From Gelidibacter pelagius (GTDB lineage Bacteria > Bacteroidota > Bacteroidia > Flavobacteriales > Flavobacteriaceae): a stretch of DNA of 64,000 bases. Shown one piece after another: positions 24,992 to 34,160 of this stretch (positions are counted from its first letter, which is position 1; each line of letters begins with the position of its first letter). The notes beneath the pieces are model-generated. The model did not search any database and was not told the DNA's origin. It worked only from the letters and a program-made list of their open reading frames with translations. The stretch covers positions 248,001-312,000 of the forward strand of contig NZ_JAGEVG010000002.1 in assembly GCF_017581925.1 (NCBI RefSeq). The letters are read 5' to 3'. The position numbers and the translations under genes were made by a program.

Positions 24992-27490
24992 ATGAACCTA
25001 AATCTAAGAGTCCTACTTTTTTTCTTCGGAATGTGTTCCACATTTGCTCAAACCAAAGTCAGTGGTTATGTGTTTGATGAAAACAACGTTTCTGTTGCCT
25101 ATGCCAACGTCCTTTTTAAGGGTTCGACAGAAGGCACCATCACTAATGAGGACGGCCGTTTCTATTTGGAATCCGGCAACACCTACGATACACTCATCAT
25201 CTCCTTTATTGGTTATGAAACTTTGGAGATTCCACTGACCAAGAAAGTCAACTACGATTTGAGATTCATCTTAAAGGAAGATGCTGGCCAATTGGACGAA
25301 GTTTATATTGTCACGGGAAAACAGTCAAAAAAAGAAAGTGAAAATCCTGCAATTGCCATCTTAAAGAAAATCTGGGAACGCAAACGCCAGAATGGACTGC
25401 GTCAATTTAAGCAGTATGAGTACGATAAGTACGAGAAAGTGGAGTTTGATATCAATACCATTGACAGCGCCTTAATCAAAAGCAAGTTGTTTAGAGGGAT
25501 GGAGTTTGTCTTTGACCAAGTGGATACTAGTAAAGTGACAGGAAAGACTTATCTGCCGATCTTTATCAATGAAGCACGAAGCAAAGTGTTTGGTGATAAT
25601 TTGAAAAACAAGGAAAAGGAAGATCTTAAAGGGAATAAAAACTCAGGGTTTAGCAATAATCAGATTATTATCGACTTTGTGGACGATCTTTATTCTGATT
25701 TTGATATTTATGACAACTACCTCAAATTTTTTGATAAGAGCTTCGTAAGCCCATTATCGAGAACAGGTATCAATACCTATAATTATGTGCTTCGTGATAG
25801 TACCTTCATTGAAGGAAAATGGTGTTATAACATCATCTATTATCCACGACGAAAAAATGAACTGACGTTTAAAGGCGATTTTTGGGTTAATGACACCACT
25901 TTCGCCATCAAGGAGATTAATTTGCAAGCTTCAAAAAGTGCGAATATCAACTGGGTGAAGGAGATTTACATCGAACAGGAATTTGAAGTCGTTAATGATT
26001 CTGTATTCTTGATTAAACGCGACTATTTCATGTCGGATTTTTCCTTTAATAAAAAGGAAAAGTCGCGAGGTATCTATGGAAAGCGCACCACACTTTACGA
26101 TAATTACATGTTTGATATCCCAAAGGAGGACAAGTTTTATAGCAAAGAGGTATATAGCTATAACGAGGATGTCTATAATAGGGATGATGACTTCTGGAAC
26201 GAAAACCGAATGGAATCCTTAAGTCAGGATGAAAAAGGCGTGTATAAAATGTTGGACACACTTAAAACTGTAAAAAAGTTTAAGCGTCTGTATAACTTAG
26301 GAAGTATTCTGGCCTCAGGTTATGTGGAATTTACGGATATCAACTTTGATTATGGTCCTATTTTCTCCACCTTTGGCTTCAATGAAGTTGAGGGCATACG
26401 GGTGAGAACGGGCGGAAGAACTTATTTTGGTCCTAACGACTTATGGCGTTTGGAAGGGTTTTTGGCTTACGGGTTTAAAGACGATAAATTCAAATATGGT
26501 ATTTCTGGAAAGTGGCTGATTGATAAAAGAAACAGATTTATTATTTCAGCTGGACATCGACGTGATGTGGAGCAAATAGGTGTTAACCTAACCTCATCCA
26601 CAGATATTTTAGGACGTAGTTTGGCCTCATCTTCGTTGTTCGGGACAAGTACCAATGATAAATTGACCAACGTGAATCTGACAACGGTGGCCATGGAACT
26701 CGAGCCTGTAAGAAATCTTGAGTTCAGATTGAGCGGCACCTATAAGACTTTAGTTTCCGCTTCAGATACGTTTAGCTTGGACTTTTACACAGACGAAACA
26801 CAAACTACTACTGCATCAGAGATTCATCAGTATGAGAATTCCCTTTCTGTCTCTTATTTTCCAGGACGAAAGATGACTGGGTTTGGTGTGGAACGCCGTA
26901 TCTCCAATGATGGTTTTCCAAGTTTGTTTGCACAGGTGACTCGAGGCGATAAGTCTATTTTGAACAGCGATTTTGATTATACAAAGGTTCAGTTTTCTTA
27001 CATTCAACCGTGGCATATTGGTGCTTACGGAAGATTGACGAGTACAATTGAAGCTGGTAAGACTTTCGGCGAAGTGCCTTTGGGGCTTTTAAATGTCGTG
27101 CCTGGTAACCAATCTTATTTTTCTATTTACAATACCTTTTCGCAATTGGATTATTACGAATTTGTAACCGATACCTACACGTCTTTACATTTGGAGCACA
27201 ACTTCAATGGTCGGTTTTTCTCGCGAATTCCGTTTTTACGCAAGTTGAATCTCCGAGAAATCGTGGGAATAAGAGGCGTATGGGGTGAAGTGTCGCAAGC
27301 CAACAGAGATTTGAATGCTTCAGGATTAACCTATCTGGCGCCTACAGACAAAATTTATTATGAATACAGCGTCGGAGTAGGTAATATCTTTAAAGTCTTC
27401 CGAATCGACTTTAACTTTAGAGGCAACTATCTTGATACTCCTGAGGCGCGTGATTTTGGGGTAACGGGAAGTTTTGGATTTAATTTTTAA
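24992..27490 (+). CDS. DUF5686 outer-membrane protein with carboxypeptidase-regulatory-like domain
   Basis: 832 residues. Signal peptide (MNLNLRVLLFFFGMCSTFAQ), then a carboxypeptidase-regulatory-like beta domain (residues 20-105: KVSGYVFDENNVSVAYANVL, EGTITNEDGRFYLESG, ISFIGYETLEI). A long DUF5686 region with alternating strands follows, and the protein ends in an aromatic residue (GVTGSFGFNF), as outer-membrane beta-barrels do. Function unknown; the family is largely confined to Bacteroidota. The start at 24992 is set by the signal peptide. Probably separate from pdhB. Confidence 0.86.
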   Translation: MNLNLRVLLFFFGMCSTFAQTKVSGYVFDENNVSVAYANVLFKGSTEGTITNEDGRFYLESGNTYDTLIISFIGYETLEIPLTKKVNYDLRFILKEDAGQLDEVYIVTGKQSKKESENPAIAILKKIWERKRQNGLRQFKQYEYDKYEKVEFDINTIDSALIKSKLFRGMEFVFDQVDTSKVTGKTYLPIFINEARSKVFGDNLKNKEKEDLKGNKNSGFSNNQIIIDFVDDLYSDFDIYDNYLKFFDKSFVSPLSRTGINTYNYVLRDSTFIEGKWCYNIIYYPRRKNELTFKGDFWVNDTTFAIKEINLQASKSANINWVKEIYIEQEFEVVNDSVFLIKRDYFMSDFSFNKKEKSRGIYGKRTTLYDNYMFDIPKEDKFYSKEVYSYNEDVYNRDDDFWNENRMESLSQDEKGVYKMLDTLKTVKKFKRLYNLGSILASGYVEFTDINFDYGPIFSTFGFNEVEGIRVRTGGRTYFGPNDLWRLEGFLAYGFKDDKFKYGISGKWLIDKRNRFIISAGHRRDVEQIGVNLTSSTDILGRSLASSSLFGTSTNDKLTNVNLTTVAMELEPVRNLEFRLSGTYKTLVSASDTFSLDFYTDETQTTTASEIHQYENSLSVSYFPGRKMTGFGVERRISNDGFPSLFAQVTRGDKSILNSDFDYTKVQFSYIQPWHIGAYGRLTSTIEAGKTFGEVPLGLLNVVPGNQSYFSIYNTFSQLDYYEFVTDTYTSLHLEHNFNGRFFSRIPFLRKLNLREIVGIRGVWGEVSQANRDLNASGLTYLAPTDKIYYEYSVGVGNIFKVFRIDFNFRGNYLDTPEARDFGVTGSFGFNF

Positions 27491-27516
27491 TTCATCACCG
27501 TAACTATCTGTCTTAG

Positions 27517-28038
27517 TTAAGTCGCTACATAGTACTTCACTGAAACCAATTCCAAAGATTGTGGGGCTCCCAAATCTGGATTAAAAGGATATTCTTGGTC
27601 AAAGGTTAAAGTACAACTGGAATTGGCCGCAATGTTATGGCATGGCACTGAAGCCAAACTAGAATAATTGCCGGTGTATTCAAAACCATCCCCAACTGGC
27701 CGTATGGTTAATATAGCCAAGCCTTCTACAGCATAATTATTAGGGTTATTAAGTTTGATCTCAAATTTCAGACGAGAAGTATTATTGCTGGTATCCGTAG
27801 TAAAGGTGAAATATAATACCTTATAAGTGAAGTTCTTCAATTCAAGTGGTCCCTTATCTTCATGTGCAACGAAGTCACATGGAACTTCTTCCGCAACATA
27901 ATAAAGGTTAAGTCTGTGGTTCTCGAGAGCATAATGTGGCATTTCTAAGGTTTTTGTACAGTCATCATCCTTTGAACTACAGCTTGATATGAACATTGAG
28001 ACCATCAAAAACAGTGTAAATAAAACTTTTTTATTCAT
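27517..28038 (-). CDS. Lipoprotein of unknown function
   Basis: 173 residues. Lipobox at ISSC within MNKKVLFTLFLMVSMFISSC, followed by SSKDDD, a Ser/Asp-rich tether usual for surface lipoproteins of this phylum. The mature part is mostly beta-strand in look (LELKNFTYKVLYFTFTTDTS, RLKFEIKLNNPNNYAVEGLA) with several Cys. No family recognised. ATG 28038 is preferred over 28059 because it starts the signal peptide directly. Convergent with the DUF5686 gene, 26 bases apart. Confidence 0.7.
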   Translation of the reverse strand: MNKKVLFTLFLMVSMFISSCSSKDDDCTKTLEMPHYALENHRLNLYYVAEEVPCDFVAHEDKGPLELKNFTYKVLYFTFTTDTSNNTSRLKFEIKLNNPNNYAVEGLAILTIRPVGDGFEYTGNYSSLASVPCHNIAANSSCTLTFDQEYPFNPDLGAPQSLELVSVKYYVAT

Positions 28039-28478
28039 AAGATTGGGGTTTTTCCTCATAACATGAGTTAGGTTATTTCTGAGTTAAATGTAGGAAATAA
28101 AGTGAAAGGTTTTTAAAATTTTCGATAGGACAGAATTTTTTTTTTTGGCCTTATTTTCAGTGACAAAAATACGGTCTCAATTTTCCAATAATTGGTATAT
28201 AGCCTATCTGAAACTATGCCGTTTATGTGATAGGTCGGCCAAAGTATGGGTTTCATTATAGTATTTTAAAAAAATGAATTTATCTTCTTTTTTACTAAAA
28301 AAGGTTTGTTTGCTGAATGTTCAATGTGCAGATTTTAAGCTTTCTAACCTTCGGAATGAAAATTAGCGCCATATTCAATTGTGAATAACAAACCGTTCCG
28401 TATCTTTGCACGCCTGAAAAATCGAAGAACAATTAACATAAGCCACTAATAAGAAGGCTATTAAAATAAATAAACACC
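28039..28478. other. Intergenic region upstream of ppa
   Basis: 440 bases without a supported gene, between the divergent lipoprotein gene and ppa. The only clear signal is the ppa promoter at 28379-28408; the rest is T-rich filler. Confidence 0.5.
28379..28408 (+). promoter_or_regulatory. Promoter of ppa
   Basis: TTG at 28379-28381, 19-base spacer, TATCTTTG at 28401-28408: a full Bacteroidota-type promoter, 70 bases before the ATG. Confidence 0.68.
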
Positions 28479-29006
28479 ATGAGTGCTAAAGGAAAAAAAA
28501 CATTTGACGTATTGATTGAAATACCAAAAGGAAGCCGTAACAAATTCGAGTACGATTTTGAATTGAAGAAAATTCGCTTCGACCGTTTGTTGTTTTCTTC
28601 AATGATGTATCCTGCCGATTATGGCTTCATTCCAGAAACCTTAGCCTTGGACGGTGACCCGTTGGACGTTTTGGTATTGGGGACGGAACCAACATTTCCA
28701 ATGTGCGTTATGGAAGTAAAACCTATTGGTGTTTTCCACATGGCGGATGAAATGGGAAATGATGAAAAGATTATCTGTGTGCCGGTTTCTGATCCTATTT
28801 GGAATACGCTTAACGATTTGTCTGATGTAAATAAGCATCAAGTAAAAGAAATTGAGCATTTCTTTCAAGTTTATAAAGATTTGGAAAAGAAAAAAGTTGA
28901 TGTTGGAGGTTGGGGCACTGCTGAAGTGGCTTATGACATCGTCAATAAATGTGTTGACCGTTATGAAACAAGTGAGCATAAAACCAATGGAAACTTCACT
29001 ATTTAG
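28479..29006 (+). CDS. ppa: Soluble inorganic pyrophosphatase (family I)
   Basis: 175 residues, family I length. Active-site segments: IEIPKGSRNKFEYD, YPADYGFIPETLALDGDPLD (containing the DGDPLDVLV metal site), CVPVSDPIWN and HFFQVYKDLEKKKV. Hydrolyses PPi in the cytoplasm. Followed after a terminator by the membrane pyrophosphatase gene, so the same reaction is served by two unrelated enzymes from neighbouring genes. Confidence 0.95.
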   Translation: MSAKGKKTFDVLIEIPKGSRNKFEYDFELKKIRFDRLLFSSMMYPADYGFIPETLALDGDPLDVLVLGTEPTFPMCVMEVKPIGVFHMADEMGNDEKIICVPVSDPIWNTLNDLSDVNKHQVKEIEHFFQVYKDLEKKKVDVGGWGTAEVAYDIVNKCVDRYETSEHKTNGNFTI

Positions 29007-29033
29007 GACATTTCACTTCATATAATATTTAAG

Positions 29034-29062
29034 AACCTCTTATAAAGCATAAGGGGTTTTTT
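29034..29062 (+). terminator. Terminator after ppa
   Basis: AACCTCTTAT, loop AAAGC, ATAAGGGGTT (one wobble), then a T-run. It separates ppa from hppA, giving hppA its own transcription. Confidence 0.8.
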
Positions 29063-29123
29063 ATTTCTCTTTGATTTTATTACTTTAGCACCCGTTTAAA
29101 ACCAATCAATCTAATACTATAAT

Positions 29124-31520
29124 ATGGAATCAATGATGATTTATATGCCAATTGCGATGGCAGCCTTAGGGTTAATTTACATGCTTATTAAGCAATCGTG
29201 GGTCTTGAAACAGAATGCTGGAGATGGTAGAATGAAAGAAATTTCAGATTATATCTACGAAGGTTCACTCGCATTTTTAAATGCAGAATATCGCTTATTA
29301 TCTATTTTTGTTGTCGTGGTGAGTATTTTGCTCGCCATTGTTTCTTTTGTGGTACCAACAACCCATTGGTTAATTGTCATTGCTTTTATTTTTGGAGCTG
29401 TATTTTCAGCTTTTGCCGGAAATATTGGGATGAAAATTGCTACTAAAACTAACGTTAGAACTACACAAGCCGCGAAAACAAGTTTGCCAGATGCATTGAA
29501 AGTGTCTTTTGGTGGAGGTACTGTGATGGGACTTGGAGTGGCTGGTTTAGCCGTCCTAGGCTTGACATCATTTTTCATTTTCTTCTTTTGGTTCTTTATG
29601 GATAGCACTTGGACCAACACCATGGATATGACCATCGTTTTAGAAACGCTTGCTGGTTTCTCTCTTGGAGCAGAATGTATCGCATTGTTTGCACGTGTTG
29701 GTGGTGGGATTTATACCAAGGCAGCCGATGTGGGTGCCGATTTGGTTGGTAAAGTTGAAGCTGGTATCCCTGAAGATGATCCGCGTAACCCTGCAACCAT
29801 TGCGGACAACGTAGGTGATAACGTAGGTGATGTTGCGGGAATGGGTGCCGATTTATTTGGATCCTACGTGGCAACCGTTTTGGCGGCTATGGTTTTAGGA
29901 AACTATGTGATTAAAGATATGGGCGGCGCTATTACGGATGCTTTTGGTGGGATTGGACCAATCTTATTGCCAATGTCCATTGCAGGTGTTGGTATTATCA
30001 TCTCTGTCATCGGAACTATGTTGGTGAAAATTAAGAGCAATGATGCCAAAGAGCCTCAAGTTATGGGTGCACTAAACCTTGGAAACTGGGTGTCTATTGC
30101 GTTGGTTGCTATCTCCTGTTATGTATTGGTCATTTGGATGTTGCCGGAAACGATGAAAATGGATTTCTTTGGAGAAGGTCTTCAAGATATTTCTTCTATG
30201 CGTGTCTTCTACGCTACTTTGGTTGGACTGTTTGTAGGCGCCATGATTTCATCAATTACCGAATTTTATACAGGATTGGGTAAAAAACCAATCTTAAAAA
30301 TTGTACAACAATCAAGTACTGGTGCAGGAACCAACATTATTGCAGGTTTGGCAACAGGGATGATTTCTACTTTTCCTTCAATATTATTATTTGCGGGTGC
30401 CATTTGGGCATCTTATGCCTTCGCTGGATTTTATGGAGTGGCTTTGGCAGCTTCGGCAATGATGGCAACTACAGGGATGCAGTTGGCTATTGATGCCTTC
30501 GGACCTATTGCGGATAATGCAGGTGGTATTGCCGAAATGAGTGAACAGGATCCTATTGTAAGAGAGCGTACTGATATCTTGGATGCGGTTGGAAATACAA
30601 CAGCAGCAACTGGAAAAGGCTTTGCTATCGCTTCTGCGGCCTTAACGTCTTTGGCGTTATTTGCAGCCTATGTAACCTTTACAGGGATTGACGGCATCAA
30701 TATATTTAAAGCACCTGTTTTAGCAATGCTATTTGTTGGTGGAATGGTGCCCGTAGTGTTTTCTGCTCTTGCAATGAACGCTGTTGGTAAAGCAGCCATG
30801 CAGATGGTAGAAGAGGTTCGTCGTCAGTTTAGAGAAATTCCTGGAATTATGGAGGGGACAGCAAAACCAGAATATGATAAATGTGTTGCTATTTCAACAG
30901 AGGCTTCCTTAAGAGAAATGATGCTCCCAGGATTATTGACTATTGGCTTTCCATTGCTTATTGCTTTTGTACCGATGATTTTTGGAATGAATAACTTAGC
31001 GATTGCGGAAATGTTAGGTGGGTATATGGCCGGTGTTACCGTGAGTGGAGTACTTTGGGCTATTTTCCAAAATAATGCTGGTGGTGCCTGGGACAATGCT
31101 AAAAAATCATTTGAGGCTGGGGTGTTGATCAACGGAGAAATGACCTACAAGGGCTCGGAGGCGCATATGGCAGCAGTTACAGGAGATACAGTTGGAGATC
31201 CATTTAAAGATACATCAGGACCGTCTATGAACATTTTGATTAAGTTGACCTGTTTGATCGGATTGGTAATTGCCCCTATTTTAGGTGGACATGCTATTAC
31301 AAGTACGGTGACAAGTACACAATTTGTTGAAACGACCAACGGCGTCACAGACGCTTTAGAAGTAGATATGATTTCTTTAGATGCTGAAAATGCTAAAGCT
31401 ATCGTCACAAAGACATTTACAGATAATGGTAACGTAATGGCAGAAGAGAGTGTATTGGAAGGTACTTTGGAAGAGGTAAAAGCGGCTGTAGCAAAATTAC
31501 AAGCTGAGAATAAAAAATAA
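29124..31520 (+). CDS. hppA: Membrane-bound ion-pumping pyrophosphatase, K+-dependent type
   Basis: 798 residues with about 16 membrane segments. PPi-binding loops: GGGIYTKAADVGADLVGKVE, PEDDPRNPATIADNVGDNVG and DAFGPIADNAGGIAEM. GNTTAATGKG carries Ala where K+-independent enzymes have Lys, so K+ dependence is expected. The Glu that Na+ pumps carry in DLFES is Gly here (DLFGSY), while a Glu sits earlier at residue 184 (GAECIALF); this fits a proton pump of the Flavobacterium type more than a Na+ pump (inference). The C-terminal 60 residues after the last membrane segment are an unusual acidic tail. Confidence 0.95.
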   Translation: MESMMIYMPIAMAALGLIYMLIKQSWVLKQNAGDGRMKEISDYIYEGSLAFLNAEYRLLSIFVVVVSILLAIVSFVVPTTHWLIVIAFIFGAVFSAFAGNIGMKIATKTNVRTTQAAKTSLPDALKVSFGGGTVMGLGVAGLAVLGLTSFFIFFFWFFMDSTWTNTMDMTIVLETLAGFSLGAECIALFARVGGGIYTKAADVGADLVGKVEAGIPEDDPRNPATIADNVGDNVGDVAGMGADLFGSYVATVLAAMVLGNYVIKDMGGAITDAFGGIGPILLPMSIAGVGIIISVIGTMLVKIKSNDAKEPQVMGALNLGNWVSIALVAISCYVLVIWMLPETMKMDFFGEGLQDISSMRVFYATLVGLFVGAMISSITEFYTGLGKKPILKIVQQSSTGAGTNIIAGLATGMISTFPSILLFAGAIWASYAFAGFYGVALAASAMMATTGMQLAIDAFGPIADNAGGIAEMSEQDPIVRERTDILDAVGNTTAATGKGFAIASAALTSLALFAAYVTFTGIDGINIFKAPVLAMLFVGGMVPVVFSALAMNAVGKAAMQMVEEVRRQFREIPGIMEGTAKPEYDKCVAISTEASLREMMLPGLLTIGFPLLIAFVPMIFGMNNLAIAEMLGGYMAGVTVSGVLWAIFQNNAGGAWDNAKKSFEAGVLINGEMTYKGSEAHMAAVTGDTVGDPFKDTSGPSMNILIKLTCLIGLVIAPILGGHAITSTVTSTQFVETTNGVTDALEVDMISLDAENAKAIVTKTFTDNGNVMAEESVLEGTLEEVKAAVAKLQAENKK

Positions 31521-31544
31521 TTTTTTTGTAATAAAATTCTGAAG

Positions 31545-31583
31545 AAAAGGCTATATCTCCATGATGTAGCCTTTTGTTTTTTT
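31545..31583 (+). terminator. Terminator after hppA
   Basis: AAAAGGCTATATC, loop TCCAT, GATGTAGCCTTTT (one wobble), then GTTTTTTT. Confidence 0.88.
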
Positions 31584-31598
31584 ACTAACTTAGTCTTT

Positions 31599-32864
31599 AT
31601 GAATTATGAGGACCTCACTACATTAGGAATTGCTTTTGGTCTTGGCCTCTTGGTCGGGATGCAACGTGAGAAGCATAATAAGGATCAGATTGCTGGTGTT
31701 AGAACCTTTACGCTTATATCTGTTTTAGGTGTGGTGGCTGGTTTTTTGACACGGTTATATGACAATCCCTATGTGTTACCTTTAATTGGCTTGGCGATGG
31801 CTGCGATGCTCATTACAGCCAATATGATGAAGCTTAAAAAGCAGGACAATCCGACATTGGGCCAAACCACTGAAATGGCAGCTCTTTTAATGTTTGCCAT
31901 TGGTGCGTACTTAGTGGTTGGAGATCGCGTGGTAGGTGTGATCATGGGCGCTGCCATTGCTATTTTATTATATGTTAAGGATCATCTTCACAAGTTTATT
32001 GGCGATTTGGAAGATAAGGATGTGTCAGCCATTATGATTTTAGCAGGCATCAGTTTAATTATTCTACCCATTCTACCAGATAGGACCTTCGGGCCATTAG
32101 ACGTGTTAAATCTTCGGAATATTTGGCTTATGGTGACACTGATTGTTGGGATCAGTGTCATTGGATATTTTATCTATAAATTCATCGGCAAGAAATACGG
32201 GATTTTATCCAATGGGATCTTGGGAGGAATTATAAGTAGCACTGCAACTACAGTCAGTTACGCCAGATTCACCAAAAAAAGTAAAAACATTCATAAGGCC
32301 TCTGCATTTGTTATTTTTGCAGCGGCAACGGTGTCCTTAATTCGTGTAATGATAGAAATAGGCGCCGTCATTCCAAGTCTATTATCTCAAGTCGTTTTAC
32401 CCATCGTTGCTTTATTTTTGCTGATGATTGGCCTATCCGTCGTTCTTTTTTATCTCATCAATAAACAGAGCGCTTCTGATGAAATGCCAAAACCAGAAAA
32501 TCCAGCACAAATAAAAAGTGCTTTGATGTTTGGTTCAATTTATGCCATTATTCTTTTGGCGGTTGCATTTACCGAACAGGAATTAGGAGATAAAGGCTTA
32601 TATATTGCAGCTTTTGTAGGCGGCCTGGCAAATAAGGATGCCATAACCTTGTCCCTCTCACAAAGCATTGGAAGCGGCCTGGATACAAACTTCGGTTGGC
32701 GCTTGATTGTAGTGGCTTCCTTGTCCAATTTTTTATTTAAAATTGTACTTTGCGCCATCTTGGGGACGAAACAATTGACAAAATGGGTGGCACTCTTTTT
32801 TGGAGCGGCCATTCTTGGAGGTTTATTAATACTATGGCTCTGGCCTGAAACTTGGCATTTTTAA
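31599..32864 (+). CDS. MgtC/SapB - DUF4010 family integral membrane protein
   Basis: 421 residues with about 12 hydrophobic segments. The N terminus LGIAFGLGLLVGMQREKHN and GVRTFTLISVLGVVAG are the MgtC-like signature; the second half (GGIISSTATTVSYARFTKKS, AFVGGLANKDAITLSLSQS) is DUF4010. Members are predicted transporters; no substrate is established. The gene after it begins one base past its stop, so they are co-translated. The MgtC-like half is linked to Mg2+ and low-Mg2+ survival in other bacteria, which cannot be assumed here. Confidence 0.85.
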   Translation: MNYEDLTTLGIAFGLGLLVGMQREKHNKDQIAGVRTFTLISVLGVVAGFLTRLYDNPYVLPLIGLAMAAMLITANMMKLKKQDNPTLGQTTEMAALLMFAIGAYLVVGDRVVGVIMGAAIAILLYVKDHLHKFIGDLEDKDVSAIMILAGISLIILPILPDRTFGPLDVLNLRNIWLMVTLIVGISVIGYFIYKFIGKKYGILSNGILGGIISSTATTVSYARFTKKSKNIHKASAFVIFAAATVSLIRVMIEIGAVIPSLLSQVVLPIVALFLLMIGLSVVLFYLINKQSASDEMPKPENPAQIKSALMFGSIYAIILLAVAFTEQELGDKGLYIAAFVGGLANKDAITLSLSQSIGSGLDTNFGWRLIVVASLSNFLFKIVLCAILGTKQLTKWVALFFGAAILGGLLILWLWPETWHF

Positions 32865-32865
32865 T

Positions 32866-33903
32866 ATGGGATTATTCAAAAAAGACCCTCTGCAGGTCAT
32901 CGTTTTTCAAAGTTATGGCACCGCATCACATTTGTATGTAAGAGGTCGGGCCCTTGAAGACGAATCTATCGATTTGGAAGGTAAGCATCCCATAAAACTT
33001 TTGATTAATGCCTACAAACGGTTTGAAACTGATGAGGTTAGACACGCCGCTTTATTGTTGAAATTACCTGACGGACAAATTTTCGAAACGGTGACCGATG
33101 ATGAAGGCTATTTTCTTTTGGATGAAAAAGTGGAAGGTCTTGATGCTTTAGCCAATGAAGAAGGGTGGTTGTCTTTTGAAGTGGCTTATAAGGACTTTAC
33201 GTCCAAGCGTATTATTCAATTGGAAAATCGGTTTCCTGGAGAAATGTTGATTCCAGGTTTGAGTCAGGGACAGGATTCAAAAGACGTTTCATTTGGAGTG
33301 GCGAGCGATATTGATGATACCATTTTACATACAGGATTGGTATCAACACTGAAATGGCGGGTGATCTACAATACGTTTTTGAAACGTGCTTCAAAACGAT
33401 CCCCGTTGGAAGGTGCTGCGGAATTTTATCATCTTTTGCACCGAGGAAAAACGGGTGAGGAAGCAAATCCGATATTTTATGTCAGCCATAGTCCCTGGAA
33501 TATGTATCGCTACCTTGAATTCTTTCTTAAGAAGAACGATTTTCCAAAAGGTCCAATTCTACTTCGTGATTTTGGTAAATTTCTCAATCGGAAGAAAAAC
33601 AAAGAAAAGCCTCAGAAGCAACACGAAATCTTGAACATTTTGAAAACCTATCCAGAATTAAAACTCATTTTAATTGGCGATAGTGGCGAACATGATGCGG
33701 ATATCTATTTGGAAATTGCAGAACTTCACCCCGATCGGATTCTGGCCATTTATTTAAGAAGTGTCAAGCACAAAAAGAAAATGCTTCGGGTAAAAGGCTT
33801 ATATGAGAATTATAAGGCCACACCTGTGCTTCTGGTAGATAGTAGTAAGCAAGCGATGGAACATGCTCGGGAGAATGGGTTTATTAGTGAAACCCTATTT
33901 TGA
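32866..33903 (+). CDS. App1-type phosphatase domain protein (DUF2183)
   Basis: 345 residues. The C-terminal half has the HAD-like App1 catalytic motif ASDIDDTILHTG (DxDxT), then FYVSHSPWNMYRYLEFFL and LILIGDSGEHDADIYLEIAE. Yeast App1 is a phosphatidate phosphatase. The N-terminal about 130 residues (VIVFQSYGTASHLYVRGRAL) are a beta-rich region common in bacterial members. No signal peptide. Substrate unproven; coupled to the upstream membrane protein by a 1-base gap. Confidence 0.87.
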   Translation: MGLFKKDPLQVIVFQSYGTASHLYVRGRALEDESIDLEGKHPIKLLINAYKRFETDEVRHAALLLKLPDGQIFETVTDDEGYFLLDEKVEGLDALANEEGWLSFEVAYKDFTSKRIIQLENRFPGEMLIPGLSQGQDSKDVSFGVASDIDDTILHTGLVSTLKWRVIYNTFLKRASKRSPLEGAAEFYHLLHRGKTGEEANPIFYVSHSPWNMYRYLEFFLKKNDFPKGPILLRDFGKFLNRKKNKEKPQKQHEILNILKTYPELKLILIGDSGEHDADIYLEIAELHPDRILAIYLRSVKHKKKMLRVKGLYENYKATPVLLVDSSKQAMEHARENGFISETLF

Positions 33904-34160
33904 CAACCACGAAGTGCGCAGACAAAATAGTTTGTTGAACTAATCTCGCTACTTAGCGGGATCTTGATATTGAAGGTTTGAATAAGTTGCAACGTCACCA
34001 GCTAAACACGGGCGGGTGACACTGATTATTTATGACTCTCTCTGAATTCAATATGGGCTACATTTCGATGAAGCTTAAACTGATAATCTCATGTTTCAAA
34101 TCTTATTAGAAGAGAAATAATAAACCGCTTAAATCCCCTAAGATCAGCGTTCCATAAAAT

